Shown here: positions 60,288-64,000 of the stretch, in pieces
How the letters are laid out: each line of letters starts with the position of its first letter
Numbering within the stretch: the first letter of the stretch is position 1
NCBI GenBank assembly: GCA_024399955.1
Contig: JAKSNH010000007.1
Location: 62,001-126,000 of the forward strand
Source: Paludibacteraceae bacterium
Lineage (GTDB): Bacteria > Bacteroidota > Bacteroidia > Bacteroidales > Paludibacteraceae
Length of the DNA stretch: 64,000 bases
Direction: 5' to 3'
Notes under the pieces: model-generated
The model's input: only the letters and a program-made list of their open reading frames with translations
What the model was told of the DNA's origin: nothing
Databases searched by the model: none
Translations under genes and position numbers: made by a program

Positions 60288-61736
60288 ATGCTTCAAACAA
60301 TACTATCTAATACGGCACGATTTATAGAATCTGCTCCAAAAGCAGATAGGAAGCGTTATGGTCAATTCTTTACAGCAGAAAAATCTGCCGTACATATGGC
60401 ATCTATGTTTGACTTTGATTTAAATAAGCCATCCATGAATATATTAGATGCAGGAGCTGGTACCGGTCTTTTATCGGCCGCAGTAGTAGCGCGTTTGGTG
60501 GATTTGGGATATATGGGGCATGTGCATTTAGTGTGCTATGAAACAGATGTTAATGTTTTGCCTATTTTGTGTGCCAATATGGAGTATTTGCGTACTCATG
60601 CCGATTTCTCTTATATAATTAATACTGAGAATTACCTTTTGTCGCAATCCTTTGAATGTGAAAATGCTGCTACAGCAGAGCGATTTGATTATATTATTGG
60701 CAATCCTCCATATTTGAAAATATCAAAAGATGCTCCAGAGGCTAAGGCAATGAAACAAATTTGTTATGGTGCACCTAATTTATATTTTCTATTCTGGGCA
60801 ATGGGGGTTTTTAACCTGAAAACCGGTGGAGAGTTGGTGTATATAGTACCTCGCTCTTGGACATCAGGAGCATATTTTGAGTATTTCCGAAAATATTTGT
60901 TTAGTCATTGTGTGATTGAACAAATGCATTTATTTGTTAGTCGTGATAAGGTCTTTGATAAAGAAAGCGTGTTGCAAGAGACAATGATTATTAAGGTTAG
61001 AAAGACACTACATAAGCCCCCAAAAGTCATTGTAACTTCTTCTTCTACTGCGGAATATTTGGATATGCATACTTTCCTCGTGCCATATTCTACCATAGTG
61101 GCCCAAAACCAATTCGTCTATATTGTTACGAATCAACAAGAAGTTAATGTATTAAAACGTATTCATAAATTGCCGCAGACTTTATCAACGATAGATTTGA
61201 AGATGAAGACGGGAATAATAGTAGATTTCCGTACGCAAGAAGTGCTACGAGATAAAATGGAAGAGGGGGCTTATCCGTTGTTTTACGCATCGCATATCAA
61301 AGATGGGCGTATTATATGGCCAATAGGTAGAACCGGTGAATATATTTCAACTGAGCATAAGGGATATTTGCAACCAAACCAAAATTATTTGTTTGTGAAA
61401 CGATTTACAAGCAAAGAAGAACCAAGACGTTTACAATGTGGCATGTATCGAGCGAAAGATTATCCCCAGTATTCTTACATCAGTACACAAAACAAGATAA
61501 ACTATATCGCATGTAGTTCATTGTGTGTCCTATATGGACTATTTGCTCTTCTAGGATCAACCTTATATGATCAATATTATCGTATTTTGAATGGCTCAAC
61601 CCAAGTAAATTCAACCGAAGTCAATGCTATCCCCATGCCAGATAGGACTACCATTGAAAATATTGGTAGGGAATTGATGAAGATGCCAATTACAGAAAGT
61701 AGTTGTAATAAAATTGTAGATAAATGGATAAGTTAA
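60288..61736 (+). CDS. N6-adenine DNA methyltransferase (Eco57I/type II class)
   Basis: With the start at 60288 the protein has 482 residues. AdoMet motif I is ILDAGAGTGLLSAAV (D54 begins DAGAGTG), and the catalytic motif IV is FDYIIGNPPYLKIS (N139-Y142), which defines an exocyclic-amino adenine methylase. The N-terminal RKRYGQFFT motif is typical of this class, and the C-terminal 220 residues should form the target-recognition domain. It protects host DNA from the endonuclease that starts 13 nt before its stop. It is AT-richer than the housekeeping genes, consistent with transfer. Confidence 0.92.
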   Translation: MLQTILSNTARFIESAPKADRKRYGQFFTAEKSAVHMASMFDFDLNKPSMNILDAGAGTGLLSAAVVARLVDLGYMGHVHLVCYETDVNVLPILCANMEYLRTHADFSYIINTENYLLSQSFECENAATAERFDYIIGNPPYLKISKDAPEAKAMKQICYGAPNLYFLFWAMGVFNLKTGGELVYIVPRSWTSGAYFEYFRKYLFSHCVIEQMHLFVSRDKVFDKESVLQETMIIKVRKTLHKPPKVIVTSSSTAEYLDMHTFLVPYSTIVAQNQFVYIVTNQQEVNVLKRIHKLPQTLSTIDLKMKTGIIVDFRTQEVLRDKMEEGAYPLFYASHIKDGRIIWPIGRTGEYISTEHKGYLQPNQNYLFVKRFTSKEEPRRLQCGMYRAKDYPQYSYISTQNKINYIACSSLCVLYGLFALLGSTLYDQYYRILNGSTQVNSTEVNAIPMPDRTTIENIGRELMKMPITESSCNKIVDKWIS

Positions 61737-62635
61737 ATCGAATAAAAAAACTTTTGGCTACTATTGGTATGCCCAAAGCACAACAAGGTGATTTATGTGG
61801 CTATGTTATCTTGGCAATGGCGAACTTGACCGAGAAAAAATCTTTTGCTAAAGCAACAAATAATTGGATTCGTATTCATGATATTATTGCTTTTACTAAT
61901 AAATACTATGGAAAGAATTATGCTGAAAATTCGCGTGAGACTTTTCGTAAACAAGCACTGCATCATTTCCGTACCGCTGCTATTGTAGAAGATAATGGGA
62001 AAAGTACAAATAGCCCTCAATATATGTGGCGCTTGACCGCTGATTTCTTGCCTGTGGTACAGGAATTAGGGAAGGGGAATATAGCACAAACAGCGTTTAT
62101 TACTAATTACGCCAAATTAGTAGATATATACGCATCTAAAAAGAAAATGCAGAAAATGCCTGTCAAAATCAATGGTATAGATTTTTCGTTGAGTGCGGGT
62201 AAGCATAATCAATTGCAACGTGCTATTATTGAGGAGTTTGCTCCACGTTTTGCCCCTAATTCAGAAGTTTTATATGTGGGTGATACTACGGAAAAAGATT
62301 TGGTTAAAGAGGTTGATAAATTGGCTCAACTAGGCTTTGAAATAACTTTGCATGACAAAATGCCTGATGTGGTGTTATATAAGGAAGATAAGGACTGGCT
62401 ATATTTTATAGAAGCAGTTACATCTGTAGGGCCAATGAATTCCAAGCGAATCCAGGAAATATCACAAATGACTACGCATGTAACAGCAGGAAAAATTTTT
62501 GTTACTGCATTTTTAGATTTTTCCACATTTAAAAAATTCTCTGAGCAATTGGCATGGGAAACAGAAGTTTGGATAGCTGATATGCCCGATCACATGATAC
62601 ACCTCAATGGCGATAAATTTTTAGGGCCGAGGTAA
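61724..62635 (+). CDS. BsuBI/PstI-family type II restriction endonuclease
   Basis: The 303-residue protein has an N-terminal helical region (RETFRKQALHHFRTAAIVED, with YMWRLT), then LSAGKHNQLQRAIIEEFAPR, LYVGDTTEKDLV, MPDVVLY (D215) and YFIEAVTSVGPMN (E230), the active-site layout of the BsuBI/PstI family. It overlaps the methylase gene by 13 nt. The BsuBI/PstI prototypes cut CTGCAG; whether this enzyme shares that site cannot be read from sequence. Confidence 0.9.
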   Translation: MDKLNRIKKLLATIGMPKAQQGDLCGYVILAMANLTEKKSFAKATNNWIRIHDIIAFTNKYYGKNYAENSRETFRKQALHHFRTAAIVEDNGKSTNSPQYMWRLTADFLPVVQELGKGNIAQTAFITNYAKLVDIYASKKKMQKMPVKINGIDFSLSAGKHNQLQRAIIEEFAPRFAPNSEVLYVGDTTEKDLVKEVDKLAQLGFEITLHDKMPDVVLYKEDKDWLYFIEAVTSVGPMNSKRIQEISQMTTHVTAGKIFVTAFLDFSTFKKFSEQLAWETEVWIADMPDHMIHLNGDKFLGPR

Positions 62636-62840
62636 TTTATATGTAAAGTGTTACCTGTTTTTTATGAGTTGTGAGTAACGGCAAGTGTTAGATGCAAATT
62701 CGATGGTTATAATCTGTAAATTATAATCTCTCCAGACTAAACCCTTTATTGAATCAATGATAAAACCAATGTAATCCCCCATCCGCAAAAAAGGCGCTTT
62801 AAATGAACAAAAATTAACGTAAACGCAAACGTTCTCGTCA

Positions 62841-62868
62841 AAAAAAGCGCATTTCGGTGCGCTTTTTT
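62841..62868. terminator. Bidirectional terminator
   Basis: AAAAAAGCGCA (62841-62851) pairs with TGCGCTTTTTT (62858-62868) across a 6-nt loop, with T-runs on both strands. It probably ends the restriction-modification transcript. Confidence 0.85.
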
Positions 62869-62877
62869 TTATTTTTT

Positions 62878-62909
62878 CTTGCATGTTCCAAAAATTCTTT
62901 GTAATTTTG
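62878..62909 (+). promoter_or_regulatory. Promoter of the second AAA+/DUF4143 gene
   Basis: CTTG (62878-62881), 20 bp, then TAATTTTG (62902-62909). Confidence 0.72.
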
Positions 62910-62964
62910 CGCTTCGTAAAAACGTGTAATTACACACTTTTATGGAATATAAATACTTTTTGCT

Positions 62965-64000
62965 ATGCAAATCAAGAGAGACTATTACCTTCAAAAACTT
63001 ATTCATTCGCGTGGGAATCGTATGATAAAAGTTATCACCGGCATACGGCGATGCGGTAAATCATACCTTTTGCTTACTTTGTTCCAGCAGTATCTTCTGG
63101 AAAACGGCACTCCTGAAAATCACATCATTACGGTGGATTTGGAAGACCGTGAAAATAAAGCATTGCGTGATCCAGATGCTTTGCTGCATTATATTCTTGA
63201 TCGTACTCCGAACAAGGATGAGCATTACTATGTGTTGCTGGACGAGGTGCAATTGGTGAGTGAGTTTGAGGATGTGCTAAATAGTTTTCTCAAAAAAGAT
63301 TGGATAGATGTCTATGTAACAGGTAGTAACGCCAAGTTCCTCAGCAAAGATGTTATTACCGAGTTCCGTGGGCGAGGAGATGAAATACGTATTCATCCGC
63401 TATCGTTTTGCGAGTTTGCTGCCTACAAGCAGGAGCAACCGGAAAAGATGTGGATGGAGTATATGCTGTATGGCGGTCTGCCACAGGTCGTATTAGAGAA
63501 TGATACCAACAAGAAGAGAGAGTATCTGCGTAGCCAATTCAATCACACCTACTTGAAGGATATCAAGGAGCGTAATTCTATCCAAAATATAGATGATTTG
63601 GATGAGATTGTCAATACCATTGCTTCTTCCATCGGCGCACTCACTAACCCTAACAAAATTGCCAATACTTTCCATTCCGTCAAGCAAAGCGATATTGATG
63701 CCAAAACCATAGCCAAGTATTTGGAGTATATGGAGGATGCCTTTCTGATTGAGCGCTCTATTCGTTATGACATCAAAGGGCGGAAGTATATTGATACCCC
63801 GTATAAGTATTATTTTGAGGATTTAGGACTTAGGAACGCACGCATTGGTTTCCGTCAAACAGAAGAAACGCATATAATGGAAAATATGATTTATAACGAA
63901 TTGAGAGCAATCGGTTGCCAAGTGGATGTTGGTCAAGTCTCTGTGGAGCAGAAAGATGAAGAAGGCAAACGTAAACGTGTAAATCTGGAAGTTGATTTTG
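62965..64000 (+). CDS. AAA+ ATPase of the AAA_14/DUF4143 type, C-terminus outside window
   Basis: From the ATG at 62965 the frame stays open to the window end (345 codons). It has Walker A GIRRCGKSY (K32), Walker B YVLLDEVQ, sensor VTGSNAKFLSKDV and HPLSFCEF, then the DUF4143 region (IAKYLEYMEDAFLIERSIRY, RKYIDTPYKYYFEDLGLRNA). The C-terminal nuclease-like motif begins at the edge (VNLEVDF). It is a paralogue in kind, not in sequence detail, of the gene at 13214. It is a single-gene unit with its own promoter. Confidence 0.9.
   Translation, partial: MQIKRDYYLQKLIHSRGNRMIKVITGIRRCGKSYLLLTLFQQYLLENGTPENHIITVDLEDRENKALRDPDALLHYILDRTPNKDEHYYVLLDEVQLVSEFEDVLNSFLKKDWIDVYVTGSNAKFLSKDVITEFRGRGDEIRIHPLSFCEFAAYKQEQPEKMWMEYMLYGGLPQVVLENDTNKKREYLRSQFNHTYLKDIKERNSIQNIDDLDEIVNTIASSIGALTNPNKIANTFHSVKQSDIDAKTIAKYLEYMEDAFLIERSIRYDIKGRKYIDTPYKYYFEDLGLRNARIGFRQTEETHIMENMIYNELRAIGCQVDVGQVSVEQKDEEGKRKRVNLEVDF

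Larger units (their letters stand above)
62636..62964. other. Gene-free interval after the restriction-modification pair
   Basis: No credible gene is seen. It contains an AT-rich stem (TTATAAT 62707-62713 with ATTATAA 62720-62726), the terminator at 62841-62868 and the promoter at 62878-62909. Confidence 0.6.

Noticed and set aside
62651..62884. 77-codon minus-strand ORF after the restriction gene
   Set aside because: It reads through the bidirectional terminator and has no promoter of the local type.

Overview
The window looks like a chromosomal segment of a Bacteroidales bacterium (phylum Bacteroidota). The evidence is a near-invariant promoter signature found upstream of at least sixteen genes (TTTG or a close variant, exactly 20 bp, then TAnnTTTG), a complete type IX secretion core operon (porP-porK-porL-porM-porN), DUF3467 and DUF3098 proteins, PCMD-like and M49 exopeptidase genes, and a tmRNA tag ending VALAA. 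No phage, integrase or transposase gene was recognised.

Region 1-6.8 kb is accessory. It holds the start of a secreted protein, a well-delimited candidate non-coding transcript, a kinase-like gene with a disrupted-looking 5' end, an XRE regulator, a HAD protein, and a compact operon (PD-(D/E)XK-like nuclease, RNase J-like metallo-beta-lactamase, YbjQ) that I could not match to a described system. A 0.6 kb gene-free region follows. It contains one copy of a roughly 97-bp structured repeat whose second copy lies downstream of polA.

Region 7.4-11.5 kb is a minus-strand typA-pnp operon. Region 11.7-22.7 kb is a Wzx/Wzy surface-polysaccharide cluster: flippase, polymerase, acetyltransferase, WbsX, two glycosyltransferases, a WecA-like initiating transferase, Wza-like export lipoprotein and Wzz-like protein. 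An unrelated AAA+/DUF4143 gene with its own promoter and twin palindromes sits inside it. Region 22.7-30 kb holds a tRNA, an OmpA-LysM protein and a metabolic run (pta, ackA, GH13, UbiA, Maf).

Region 30-39.6 kb has a polyprenyl synthase, a short chorismate synthase, a PCMD-like protein, a membrane glycosyltransferase, a nucleoside phosphorylase, a DPP III-like lipoprotein and, most strikingly, a single ORF that fuses EPSP synthase to a rearranged GT2 domain. Region 39.2-42.9 kb holds secG, lptE, an AAA+ enhancer-binding protein that starts 3 nt after ssrA (tmRNA), and a second Wzz-like gene. Region 43-46 kb holds tRNA-Arg, a lipoprotein that reads as a circularly permuted vWA domain, a methyltransferase and a cobalamin adenosyltransferase. 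Region 45.8-52.1 kb is the T9SS core operon, from a promoter at 45760 to a hairpin at 52046.

Region 52.1-58.8 kb is a compact housekeeping run (ftsX, DUF3098, uppP, truB, queA, ung, polA). The polA product lacks most of the 3'-5' exonuclease domain. Region 59-64 kb is accessory again: a WYL regulator, a BsuBI/PstI-type restriction-modification pair driven by a promoter inside the apparent 5' end of the methylase frame, and a second AAA+/DUF4143 gene that runs off the window. All family calls come from reading motifs by eye; no searches were run.
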